From: Fimiplasma intestinipullorum
GTDB lineage: Bacteria; Bacillota_I; Bacilli_A; Erysipelotrichales; Coprobacillaceae
Reading direction: 5' to 3'
Assembly: GCA_018715065.1 (NCBI GenBank)
Contig: DVMJ01000018.1
Coordinates: forward strand, 1 to 31,913
Length of the DNA: 31,913 nucleotides
Shown: positions 16,083-23,585 of the stretch, one piece after another
Numbering within the stretch: position 1 is the first letter of the stretch
How the letters are laid out: every line of letters starts with the position of its first letter
The notes under the pieces: model-generated
Told to the model about the DNA's origin: nothing
Databases searched by the model: none
The model's input: only the letters and a program-made list of their open reading frames with translations
Position numbers and translations under genes: made by a program

Positions 16083-16652
16083 ATGAGGATCATTGCCTTT
16101 ACCGGTGCAGGTATTTCAAAACAAAGTCATATCCCTACCTTTATGGATCAGCCAGAAGTGCGGGAAAAACTGTTTCGCAGTTACGCGAATGCGCATCATG
16201 AAGAATATAATGCGGTCATCCGCCAATTAAAGGCGAATATGAACGGCGCGAAGCCTAACGATGCCCACTATGCGTTAGCTGAGTATCATATTCCAATCAT
16301 TACTATGAATATCGACGGACTTCATCAGCAAGCCGGAAGTGAGGCTTTGGAGCTTCATGGCGGGCTTCCTGAAGAGGATGAAATGGATCGAGCCTGGTCT
16401 TTATACAATAAACCTGTCCTGTATGGCGATCCGGCGCCCAATTATCAGAAGGCCTATGAAATGGTCTATCAGTTACAACCAGGGGATGTTTTTCTTGTAA
16501 TTGGCTGTTCTTTTTATACCGCTATTGCCGGTGATCTGAGAGCGGTGGCAAGAAGCAAAGGTGCCCGGGTGATTGAAATTCAGGAAGATGCGGCGCATAA
16601 TGTCAGAAAGGTTTTAAAAGAATTATTAGGAGAGCGCCCGATCGGTGCATGA
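16083..16652 (+). CDS. Short SIR2-family NAD-dependent deacylase
   Basis: A 189-residue sirtuin-like protein. It has the NAD-binding FTGAGISKQSHIPTF, the TMNIDGLHQQAGS segment with conserved Asn-Ile-Asp, the catalytic His in LELHG, and a closing Rossmann strand (VIGCSFYTAIAGD, then ARVIEIQED). The two CxxC zinc-ribbon pairs of ordinary sirtuins are absent; the segment after the catalytic His is short and acidic (EEDEMDRAW). Such zinc-free short versions exist, but their targets are poorly known. Start: AAGGAG lies 10 bases before ATG 16083; an alternative GTG at 16074 is too close to that site. A terminator lies 84 bases downstream. Confidence 0.8.
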   Translation: MRIIAFTGAGISKQSHIPTFMDQPEVREKLFRSYANAHHEEYNAVIRQLKANMNGAKPNDAHYALAEYHIPIITMNIDGLHQQAGSEALELHGGLPEEDEMDRAWSLYNKPVLYGDPAPNYQKAYEMVYQLQPGDVFLVIGCSFYTAIAGDLRAVARSKGARVIEIQEDAAHNVRKVLKELLGERPIGA

Positions 16653-16735
16653 ATCGTTTGATGTGGTTTGACGGATACATCAAGTTTAGCCGATTCCTGC
16701 TTCTCTAATGGGCTATATTCCAGCATCCCGAGAGG

Positions 16736-16775
16736 ACAGATCCCTTTATCTTAAGAAGAAAAGGGGTCTGTTTTT
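16736..16775 (+). terminator. Terminator downstream of the sirtuin gene
   Basis: Positions 16736-16747 pair with 16760-16771 (12-bp stem with one G-T pair, 12-base loop) followed by five Ts (16771-16775). The rest of the 16653-16977 gap shows no gene or clear promoter. Confidence 0.85.
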
Positions 16776-16977
16776 GCACTAAACAGAAAAGCGGTCTTGT
16801 ATTCATGGGGATGTGCGTTTAAAGAAATCGTTAAAATGGCTGCCTGTCATCGCGTGTTTTGTGTTAGACTCTTGAGAGAGTGGCACGGGATGGTGAGGTT
16901 GTATTGAGATATGCTTTTTATCCATGCGTTACGCGGGGCTTAGATCACAAGCATTACAGTAAAGGAGACGAGTTGAG

Positions 16978-17492
16978 ATGGCATTCAATTTTGGCATATT
17001 GGATTTTATTCAGCACTTACGTTCACCTTTGGGTGATCTGCTGATGCCTTTCATTTCAATGTTAGGAACTGGCGGTATCTTATGGATCATCATAGGATTG
17101 GGGCTAGCGATTGATCCAAAGCATCGCAAGATGGCATGGGTTCTTTTTTTGGCATTAGGGATCGAATTCCTGCTTTGCAATGTGTTATTGAAGAATCTTT
17201 TTGCGATGCCTAGACCTTGTGACTTGAATCCATCGGTAACCTTATTAATTCCTAAACCACAGGATTATTCTTTTCCGTCCGGTCATACGGCCTCTTCTTT
17301 TGCAGCGGTAACGGTGTTGTATTTGATGGGTGTGAAAAGATGGTATTGGGCTTTAGTACCGGCGGGGCTTATTGCGTTTTCCGGAATGTACCTGGACGTC
17401 CACTTTCCTATCGATATTTTAGGGGGATCTTTGTAGGTATTTTGTGTGGTTTTCTGGTTTGTAAGATCAATTGGTTTCAAACAGCGACTTAG
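16978..17492 (+). pseudogene. PAP2-family membrane phosphatase, frameshifted in a G run
   Basis: The first 152 codons encode a type 2 phosphatidic acid phosphatase-like membrane protein. Motif C1 is represented by KNLFAMPRPC, C2 by FPSGHTASS and C3 by the YLDVHFPIDILGG region. The frame then ends at TAG 17434-17436. Reading one frame over from the five Gs at 17422-17426 gives GIFVGILCGFLVCK to a TAG at 17490-17492, which restores the expected last transmembrane helix. A missing sixth G explains the break. PAP2 proteins dephosphorylate phosphatidate, undecaprenyl pyrophosphate or phosphatidylglycerophosphate. All catalytic motifs precede the break, so partial activity is possible. AAAGGAG precedes the start. 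Confidence 0.8.
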
Positions 17493-17511
17493 GATATGAA
17501 GCTGCTGTTTT
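17479..17511 (+). terminator. Weak terminator of the PAP2 gene
   Basis: AAACAGC (17479-17485) pairs with GCTGTTT (17504-17510), ending in four Ts. The stop of the frame-restored PAP2 gene (17490-17492) lies inside the hairpin, matching the habit seen elsewhere in the window. Confidence 0.45.
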
Positions 17512-17601
17512 CATGTATGATTTAAAGATGGTCAATAATCCGTTAGCTAAAGTCATACTTAAAAATGCTATGGATAAGATGATTAATGCCTAAGGAAATG
17601 G

Positions 17602-17607
17602 TATAAT
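17602..17607 (+). promoter_or_regulatory. Extended -10 promoter of the AAA-ATPase gene
   Basis: TATAAT preceded by TGG forms an extended -10. No good -35 is visible. It lies 21 bases before the ATG at 17629. Confidence 0.5.
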
Positions 17608-17628
17608 TAAAGCGAAGAGGTGATTCGT

Positions 17629-19182
17629 ATGGGCATTTATTTAAATCCGACCAATCAGATTTTTAAAGAGGCAGTTAATAAGGAGATATATGTTGATAAG
17701 TCATTGTTGATTGATCATATTGATTACCTTAAAGAGAAAGTCAATAAATATATCTGCGTATCCCGTCCTAGACGTTTTGGAAAAAGTACAGATGCCAATA
17801 TGCTTGTGGCCTATTATTCCAAAGGCTGCGATTCAGCCAGCCTGTTTGAACATCTCAAGATCAGTCAGACAAAACATTATGCCGAAAATTTAAACAAGCA
17901 TCATGTGATTTTTATGAATATGCAGAACTTTTTAAGCATGTCCCATACGCTTGATGAAATGCTTGAATTAATGAACGAAGAAATCATTGATGAGCTCGAA
18001 ACATACTTTCATTTTTCAAGCAGACGGCCGATCCTGTCGCTGATGCTATCCAAAGTATATGAAAATACAAATGAGCAGTTTATTTTTATCATTGATGAGT
18101 GGGACTGTATTTTCAGGGAGTACAAGACCGATAAAGAAGCGCAAAATCGCTATTTGGACTTTTTAAGAAGTCTACTGAAAGATCAGCCCTATGTGAATCT
18201 TGCCTACATGACCGGAATCCTTCCAATCAAGAAATATGGGACGCATAGTGCCTTGAATATGTTTAAAGAAGTATCCATGTTGAATGCGACCCCTTTGGAA
18301 TCCTTTATGGGCTTTACGGAACAGGAAGTTCGTGATCTATGTTTAAAATATGATATGGATTATCATGAAATGGAACAATGGTATGATGGTTATCAGATGT
18401 CCAGGGATATCTCTGTCTATAATCATCGTTCTGTTGTCAGTGCCCTGATAGACAGAAAATATGAAAACTACTGGACTTCGACAGAGACCTATGAAGCGCT
18501 ACGTGTTTACATTGATATGAACTTTGATGGCTTGAGGGATAATATCATTCAATTGTTATCAGGAGAGAGTATAAGTGTCAATACAAGCAAGTTTCAAAAT
18601 GATATGACGACATTTAAATCAAAAGATGATGTGCTGACACTGCTGATCCATTTAGGTTATCTTGGTTATCATGCTTCTGATCATACATGTTATATTCCGA
18701 ATAAGGAAGTATCTACCAGTTTCATCAATTCCATAGAAGATTCGAACTGGAAGGAAACGACCAAAGCGTTATTAAATAGCCGTGCACTGCTGGAGGCGAC
18801 ATGGCGCAAAGATGAAGAAGCAGTCGCTAAATACGTTGAAGAAGCGCATTTAGATACCTCTATACTCACCTATAATAATGAAAATGCCCTGTCCTATACA
18901 TTAGCCATTGCTTATATCTATGCCAGAAATCATTACACGATGATGAGAGAGATGCCTACTGGCAAAGGGTTTGCCGATATTGTTTTGATACCATATCGGG
19001 ATAAACCGGCCATGATCATCGAACTGAAATGGAATAGAGAAGCTAAAACAGCCATCGATCAGATCAAAGAAAAGCAATACCCAAAGGGATTGGAAAAATA
19101 TCAGGATCAATTATTGCTGGTGGGGATTTGTTATGATAAACAGACCAAAAAGCATACCTGTACGATAGAAACCATACATTAG
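17629..19182 (+). CDS. AAA-ATPase-like / PD-(D/E)XK nuclease fold protein (DUF1703 type)
   Basis: A 517-residue protein of a family abundant in gut anaerobes. The N-terminal ATPase-like domain has YVDKSLLID and a compact Walker A in RPRRFGKST (46-54, K52 and S53); FIFIIDEWD supplies the Walker B acids. The C-terminal part carries a PD-(D/E)XK-like core with D450 in GKGFADIVL and E465/K467 in IELKW, followed by helical YPKGLEKY and the final LLVGICYDK strand. GAAGAGG eight bases before ATG 17629 supports this start over GTG 17620. Function is unestablished; defence or mobile-element roles have been suggested, but the family often occurs as stand-alone paralogues. It appears intact among broken neighbours. 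Confidence 0.85.
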   Translation: MGIYLNPTNQIFKEAVNKEIYVDKSLLIDHIDYLKEKVNKYICVSRPRRFGKSTDANMLVAYYSKGCDSASLFEHLKISQTKHYAENLNKHHVIFMNMQNFLSMSHTLDEMLELMNEEIIDELETYFHFSSRRPILSLMLSKVYENTNEQFIFIIDEWDCIFREYKTDKEAQNRYLDFLRSLLKDQPYVNLAYMTGILPIKKYGTHSALNMFKEVSMLNATPLESFMGFTEQEVRDLCLKYDMDYHEMEQWYDGYQMSRDISVYNHRSVVSALIDRKYENYWTSTETYEALRVYIDMNFDGLRDNIIQLLSGESISVNTSKFQNDMTTFKSKDDVLTLLIHLGYLGYHASDHTCYIPNKEVSTSFINSIEDSNWKETTKALLNSRALLEATWRKDEEAVAKYVEEAHLDTSILTYNNENALSYTLAIAYIYARNHYTMMREMPTGKGFADIVLIPYRDKPAMIIELKWNREAKTAIDQIKEKQYPKGLEKYQDQLLLVGICYDKQTKKHTCTIETIH

Positions 19183-19187
19183 ACGCA

Positions 19188-19213
19188 AAAAAGCAGCGAT
19201 GACGCTGCTTTTT
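19188..19213. terminator. Bidirectional terminator between convergent genes
   Basis: AAAAAGCAGCG (19188-19198) pairs perfectly with CGCTGCTTTTT (19203-19213) around a 4-base loop. The flanking A and T runs make it work on both strands, serving the ATPase gene on the + strand and the LysR gene on the - strand. Confidence 0.9.
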
Positions 19214-19255
19214 CAATTTGTGGCTGTTAGAGGGCCCTCACTCATGGCGCTTCCT

Positions 19256-20133
19256 TTAAAAATGCTCTTTTTCCCGATACTTTTCCCATGGGATCGTGTG
19301 GATGAGCTGAAGCACAGGCGCATAGATTTCTTTGAGCTGATCTGGATAAAGGGCATAGAAGGTCATGCTTGCCTCAGGGTCAGAGATCGGAATATAAATT
19401 TTATCTTCCATCAGACTAAAACGCGGAATGGTCAGATTCGAACGAAAGACCGGAAAAACAGTGGATAAATGCAGGGTCGTATAGGTTTGGGGGTCCTCCT
19501 GCTCTAAAAGCGGGAATGCGGCATATACTGATGAATTTTTTCCCAGTAACCAATTCCCTTGAGCGTCAAAAAATGCGTCCCATCGAGCTCCTGAAAAGTG
19601 ATGGAAGTCTTGGCTGCCAGGGGATGATCGGACTGGACGGCGATATGTAAAGTTTCTTTAAAAAGCGGCTGACATTGATAATGTGCCAGGGACAGCTTGT
19701 GATTGAGAATGATTAGTGTATAAAGATGCTTCTCTAAACCGTCTAATAAAGCTTGCGTATCGCTGAGGAGCGTTTGATTCAGCGGCATCTCAGGATAGTG
19801 CTGATGATAAAGATAAGTCAGACCCCATAAGGGGGCTGGTGCAAGGGAAGCAATCTCGATGCGGTGTCTGTTCTTTTGATACTCAGCTAGATATTTTTCT
19901 AACTTATGTACATCTTTGAGGATCCTTTTGATATAGGGCAGGACCATTTCCCCGTTTTCGTTAAGAACCAGACGCTTTTTTTCGCGATCAAAGAGCTGGA
20001 GCCCTAATTCATCTTCCAGGTTAGATAAAGATCGACTCAAAGCCGGCTGAGAGATGAGCAGCGCTTCCGAAGCTGCATGCATGGTCTGATGTTCAACGAT
20101 GGCCATAAGATAAATGAGCTGACGTAGTTCCAT
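19256..20133 (-). pseudogene. LysR-family regulator, frameshifted
   Basis: From ATG 20133 the frame encodes a classical LTTR N-terminus: MELRQLIYLMAIVEHQTMHA, the helix-turn-helix (SEALLISQPALSRSLSNLEDELG) and the FDREKKRLVLNENG wing. A periplasmic-binding-like effector domain follows, until the frame closes at 19504-19506. Reading one base over continues as FPLLEQEDPQTYTTLHLS and then IPWEKYREKEHF to TAA at 19256-19258. The total would be about 292 residues, normal for LTTRs. One base seems to be missing just after WEKIHQYMP (about 19515-19540). The truncated product keeps the DNA-binding domain but only part of the ligand domain. It is divergent from the EFR1 gene, the usual LTTR target arrangement. 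Confidence 0.85.
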
Positions 20134-20280
20134 GAAGCATTCCTCCTGCCTTCTGTTTTAGAAAAGAATGTCTTAAAAGTAAAGAAGTTAATGCATAGAA
20201 GTTATCAACTCATGAAATAGTGATATTATCTTTTATGTTGATGAAATGGTACAATATCCTTAGTAAAGGAGGAAGGAGAC
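20134..20280. promoter_or_regulatory. Divergent control region between LysR and EFR1 genes
   Basis: On the + strand an extended -10 (TGG then TACAAT, 20250-20255) precedes AAAGGAGGAAGGAG and the EFR1 start. On the - strand AGGAGG sits eight bases before the LysR ATG. LTTRs commonly bind such a divergent region; no unambiguous T-N11-A box was singled out. Confidence 0.5.
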
Positions 20281-21042
20281 ATGTTGTTTTATTTTAGTGC
20301 AACAGGGAATTGTCTTCATGTGGCAAGAAACTTGGATGACAATCCTTTGAGCATTGCTCAGGAATTGAAGAAGGATGAACGCGTATATCAGGATGAAACG
20401 ATGGGTTTGGTTTCCCCTATTTATGGTGGAGAATTGCCAACGATCGTACGGGACTTTATCGCGACTTCCACATTTCAAACAGATTATTTCTATGTGGTGT
20501 TGACTTATGGCAATCTGGATACGGCGGCTGCTGAATGGACGTATTATTTTGCGAAGAGTCATCGGGTCAATATTGACTATATCGGTACCATTAAAATGGT
20601 GGATAACTATTTGCCGGCTTTTGATATGAATGAACAAATGGCTATGGATAAACACGAGGACGAACAGATCCGTCAGGTCAAAGCGAATATCCTGGCCAGG
20701 GTTGCCTTGATTCCTCATCCCGATGAGAAGGCACGCAAGCTCTATGATATGGCCAGCCGACGTCCGGTCGAGGTCAATAATGGTTCACAGATTACCGTGC
20801 GTACGGAACGCTGTGTTGGCTGTGGGATCTGCACGAAAGTCTGTCCGGTAGGGAATTTCTATATCAAAGATGGTAAAGCGAGCCGTTACCAGGAAACATG
20901 CGTGTTCTGCCAGGCTTAGGCACATCATTGTCCGCAAAAGGCCATCACGACACGCTTGTCTGATAAGAATCCGGAAGCGAGATACATTCACCCAGGCATT
21001 CGTTTAAAAGATATCATCGACGCTAATCAACAGAAGGGATAA
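20281..21042 (+). pseudogene. EFR1-type flavodoxin/ferredoxin protein, interrupted by TAG at a cluster cysteine
   Basis: The N-terminus is flavodoxin-like (FYFSATGNCLHVA phosphate loop, then LVSPIYGGELPTIV). Near the C-terminus lies a bacterial ferredoxin pair. Cluster one is complete, with C178, C181, C184 and C188 (CVGCGICTKVCPV). Cluster two reads C207, C210, then TAG at codon 213 (20917-20919), then C217 (AHHCPQKAI). The spacing C-x2-C-x2-C-x3-C makes codon 213 exactly the third cysteine. The frame continues intact to TAA at 21040-21042, giving 253 codons. EFR1 proteins are probable electron carriers in anaerobes. The truncated 212-residue product would lack a second 4Fe-4S cluster. An aldo/keto reductase follows at once, suggesting a redox operon. 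Confidence 0.82.
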
Positions 21043-21081
21043 ACAAAGCGCGTACAATTACCTAAAATTGGTTTAGGATGT

Positions 21082-22017
21082 ATGGGATTTACCCATGCTT
21101 ATGGAGAACCCATGGAAGAAAAACTGGCTGTAGAACGGATCCGGGCAGCCTATGAGATGGGCTATCGTTTTTTCGATACGGCTCAGCGCTATACCGGCAT
21201 CGATCAGAATGGCCAGATTGTTTATAATGAGACAGTGGTAGGGGAGGCTCTCAAGGATGTGCGGCAGGATGTCATCATCGCGACAAAATGCGGCATCACC
21301 ATGCGGGATGGTCAACGCATCGTAGATGGACGTCCTGAAACGATCCGAGCCACGCTGCAGGAAAGTTTAAAGCGACTGCAGACCGATTATGTGGATATTT
21401 ATTATCTGCATACACCAGATCCTAAGGTTCCGATGGCCGTGGTTGCTAAAACGATGAAAGAACTTTACGACAAAGGACTCATTCGGGGCTGGGGTGTGTC
21501 ACAGGTGAATGCCGAGCAGTTGCGTGAAGCTAATGCCGTTTTTGAGGTCAGTGCAGTCCAGAATCGTTATTCCATGATGGCTAGAGAGCAGTCTGCGGAA
21601 GTGCTGGAAACAGCTGCTGAACTCCAGATTCCGTTCATTGCCTTTTCACCGCTGGCCAATGGGTATTTATCCGGTGCTTACAAAGCCAGTGATACCTTCT
21701 TGGAACAGGGAGATTTCCGCGCAAGAATGCCGCAATTTACGGAGGAGGGGTTTAAGGCCAGTCAGGATCTGTTGGGATATCTGGAAAAGCTGGCTTTGGA
21801 TAAACAAGCTACCCAGGCACAAATCGCGCTGGCCTGGATGGAAAACCTGCCGCAGCGCGTGCTCCCGATTCCTGGCTCTCGTCAGCTGTCTCGCTTAAAA
21901 GAGAATTTTGAGAGTACGAAGATTCAGCTGAGTGAGGCAGAAGTACAGACCATCAATGATACGTTGGATCAGATGACACTCGGTCCTGTCTTTTTGGGAA
22001 GTCAAAATCAGCGCTAA
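21082..22017 (+). CDS. Aldo/keto reductase, N-terminus possibly truncated
   Basis: This NAD(P)H-dependent oxidoreductase has a TIM-barrel fold. Family features are GYRFFDTAQRY (catalytic Asp and Tyr), IIATKCG (Lys), YYLHTPDP (His), RGWGVSQVNAEQL and the cofactor-binding GSRQLSRLKEN. The first ATG is 21082 (MGFTHAYGE), 311 codons. In the same frame upstream, KRVQLPKIGLGC matches the expected first strand of the family but is preceded only by ACA after the EFR1 stop (21040-21042), so the original start codon seems lost. Without that strand the barrel would lack its N-terminal hairpin, though the catalytic residues remain. It lies directly after the EFR1 gene and ends in a terminator overlapping the stop. 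Confidence 0.85.
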   Translation: MGFTHAYGEPMEEKLAVERIRAAYEMGYRFFDTAQRYTGIDQNGQIVYNETVVGEALKDVRQDVIIATKCGITMRDGQRIVDGRPETIRATLQESLKRLQTDYVDIYYLHTPDPKVPMAVVAKTMKELYDKGLIRGWGVSQVNAEQLREANAVFEVSAVQNRYSMMAREQSAEVLETAAELQIPFIAFSPLANGYLSGAYKASDTFLEQGDFRARMPQFTEEGFKASQDLLGYLEKLALDKQATQAQIALAWMENLPQRVLPIPGSRQLSRLKENFESTKIQLSEAEVQTINDTLDQMTLGPVFLGSQNQR

Positions 22018-22041
22018 CGATACCTGCGGGTATCGTTTTTT
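22016..22041 (+). terminator. Terminator overlapping the aldo/keto reductase stop
   Basis: AACGATACC (22016-22024) pairs perfectly with GGTATCGTT (22029-22037) around a 4-base loop, with Ts to 22041. It begins inside the TAA stop. Confidence 0.92.
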
Positions 22042-22107
22042 GCATCTTCTTACTTGCAACCTGCCGGCAAATCCGCTATGATGATTTGGATAAGGCAGGG
22101 GATCATC

Positions 22108-22464
22108 GTGGATCAAAAAGAAATGTATGAAAACTGAAAACGCCGCCTGGCTATTTACAATGCCACACCGATCGAGCAGTATGAAAAACGCAAGGAATTG
22201 CTGGTGGATCTGCTGGGCCCGGGGGTCCATATCTATTGTGCGAATCATCCCCTGGATCATATGCAAAGAAAGACCGGTCAGGAGATCATGTCAGAAGTAG
22301 TCATTGGCGATGACGTTTGGATCGGCGGTCATACGACCATCAACCCTGGTGTTCATATAGGGAAGCGCAGTGTGATTGGTTCGGGTTCTGTGGTCACGCA
22401 TGATATCCCCAGTGATGTTGTGGCCTGCGGTAATCCTTGTCGGGTAATTCGTTCATTACGTTAG
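22108..22464 (+). pseudogene. Maltose/galactoside O-acetyltransferase (hexapeptide) remnant
   Basis: From GTG 22108 the frame reads MDQKEMYEN, a TGA at 22135-22137, then KRRLAIYNATPIEQYEKRK and ELLVDLLG, the normal N-terminus of LacA/Maa acetyltransferases. It then jumps directly to PGVHIYCANHPLD, leaving out roughly 45 residues of the beta-helix start that contain the usual early hexapeptides. The C-terminal left-handed helix is intact: VVIGDDVWIGGHTTINPGV, IGKRSVIGSGSVVT and GNPCRVIRSLR. A nonsense codon plus an internal deletion mark it as a pseudogene. The family acetylates sugar hydroxyls with acetyl-CoA. The deletion size is judged from my knowledge of the family. Confidence 0.85.
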
Positions 22465-22473
22465 ATGTTTTTG

Positions 22474-22502
22474 TTTGCTTGTTTTGAGGATTATGCTATA
22501 CT
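22474..22502 (+). promoter_or_regulatory. Promoter of the small protein-hslO operon
   Basis: TTGCTT (22474-22479), a 17-base spacer and TATACT (22497-22502) with a TGC extended -10. It directly precedes GAGGTGG and the TTG start of the 38-residue protein. Confidence 0.7.
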
Positions 22503-22519
22503 ATGGTGAGGTGGTTAAA

Positions 22520-22636
22520 TTGGCATCTAGAAGAAAGCCAAAAAGAAATATTTTTGCGATTATTTTGATTGGGGTCATTGTGATCTCTATGATTTTACCG
22601 ATTGTTTTATCAAATATATTATTAGCGATGGGATAG
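22520..22636 (+). CDS. 38-residue single-pass membrane protein upstream of hslO
   Basis: The frame from TTG 22520 encodes MASRRKPKRNIFAIILIGVI followed by a hydrophobic helix ending in SNILLAMG. A basic N-terminal tail and one transmembrane helix suggest an N-in small protein. GAGGTGG ends five bases before the TTG and a good promoter lies just upstream, which supports translation. The stop is seven bases before the Hsp33 ATG, so they form an operon. Size and layout recall the DUF4044 and Prli42 groups of Bacillota small membrane proteins, but similarity is only in general character. Function unknown; the linkage hints at envelope or redox stress. Confidence 0.7.
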   Translation: MASRRKPKRNIFAIILIGVIVISMILPIVLSNILLAMG

Positions 22637-22643
22637 TGAAAAG

Positions 22644-23525
22644 ATGAAAGATTATTTAGTACGTGGAACAGTAAAGAATCGCGCGATTCGAGTGATGGCC
22701 TGCAAGACGACTGATCTGGTAGAAGTGGCCAGACAAAAGCACGATCTGTGGCCAACATCCAGCGCCGCTTTAGGACGTATGATGTCAGCGACATTGATGA
22801 TGGGCAGCATGCTGAAGGACAATGAAAAGCTGACAGTCGTCATCAATGGCGGAGGCCCTATTGGCACCATGCTTTGTGTCACCCAGGGAGATGGCAGGAT
22901 CCGCGGTTTTGTCGGTGATCCACACTGCATGTTCACCAACAATCGAACCGGAAAGCTTGATGTCGGCTATGCTGTCGGAACGCAAGGCTATTTGCAGGTC
23001 GTTCGTGATATGGGGCTCAAGGAACCCTTCACTTCCCAGATTCCTTTGCAGACCGGCGAGATTGGTGATGATTTTACCGCTTATTATGCCTATAGTGAAC
23101 AGACGCCTTCCGCGGTCAGCTTAGGGGTTTTGGTGGGTGTCGAAAATGAGATCTTAGCCAGCGGCGGTTTTATGGTCCAGATGCTGCCTGAAGCCACCGA
23201 TGAAGATGTGGCTTATGTAGAGGAGGCACTCAAAGATTTTCCGGCTGTTTCCAGCCTGATTCATGAGGGATCAAGTCCGGAAGATATTTTACGTAAGCTC
23301 TTTAGGGATGTGGAGATCTTAGGCAGTCAGGATCTGTGCTTTGAATGTCCTTGCTCCAAAGCTTCTTTTGAGGCTGGTTTGATGACACTTGGAAAACAGG
23401 AGCTTCTGGATATGATTGCAAAGGATCACGGCTGTGAAGTGACTTGTCAGTTCTGCAATACGAAATATCAGTTCAGCGAAACAGATCTGCTTCAATTAGT
23501 AGCGGACATGGAGAAGTCCAGTTAA
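22644..23525 (+). CDS. hslO: Hsp33 redox-regulated chaperonin
   Basis: A 293-residue cytoplasmic holdase activated by oxidation. The N-terminal domain is typical (DYLVRGTVKNRAIRVMACKT, then MMSATLMMGSMLK, and INGGGPIGTML). The C-terminal zinc switch is complete: C235 and C237 in ECPC, then C268 and C271 in CQFC. Under oxidative stress these release zinc and form disulphides, unfolding the domain to bind unfolded clients. An extra C232 lies near the site. Start ATG 22644 follows the small membrane-protein stop with only a weak Shine-Dalgarno, consistent with translational coupling. Ends in a terminator overlapping its stop. Confidence 0.96.
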   Translation: MKDYLVRGTVKNRAIRVMACKTTDLVEVARQKHDLWPTSSAALGRMMSATLMMGSMLKDNEKLTVVINGGGPIGTMLCVTQGDGRIRGFVGDPHCMFTNNRTGKLDVGYAVGTQGYLQVVRDMGLKEPFTSQIPLQTGEIGDDFTAYYAYSEQTPSAVSLGVLVGVENEILASGGFMVQMLPEATDEDVAYVEEALKDFPAVSSLIHEGSSPEDILRKLFRDVEILGSQDLCFECPCSKASFEAGLMTLGKQELLDMIAKDHGCEVTCQFCNTKYQFSETDLLQLVADMEKSS

Positions 23526-23543
23526 TTGGGCTTCTATTTTTTT
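23512..23543 (+). terminator. Terminator overlapping the hslO stop
   Basis: AGAAGTCC (23512-23519) pairs with GGGCTTCT (23528-23535, one G-T pair) around the stop codon, followed after an A by seven Ts (23537-23543). Confidence 0.88.
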
Positions 23544-23559
23544 CGGTCTTCAAGTATGG

Positions 23560-23565
23560 TACAAT
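23560..23565 (+). promoter_or_regulatory. Extended -10 promoter of rarA
   Basis: TACAAT preceded by TGG gives an extended -10; the position 17 bases upstream is only a T run of the hslO terminator. GGAAGTGGTG precedes the rarA ATG at 23586. Confidence 0.5.
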
Positions 23566-23585
23566 AAGACAAAGGAAGTGGTGAA

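Noticed and set aside
20260..20718. 152-codon minus-strand open frame opposite the EFR1 gene
   Set aside because: It is the shadow of a gene with clear flavodoxin and ferredoxin motifs; the antisense translation has no recognisable features.
12117..20919. Genome-wide recoding of TAG, suggested by three genes with in-frame TAG
   Set aside because: Several intact genes here end naturally in TAG (surface protein, Rieske oxidoreductase, mgtA, the small protein before hslO), and other broken genes have TGA or frameshifts, so ordinary decay explains the pattern better.
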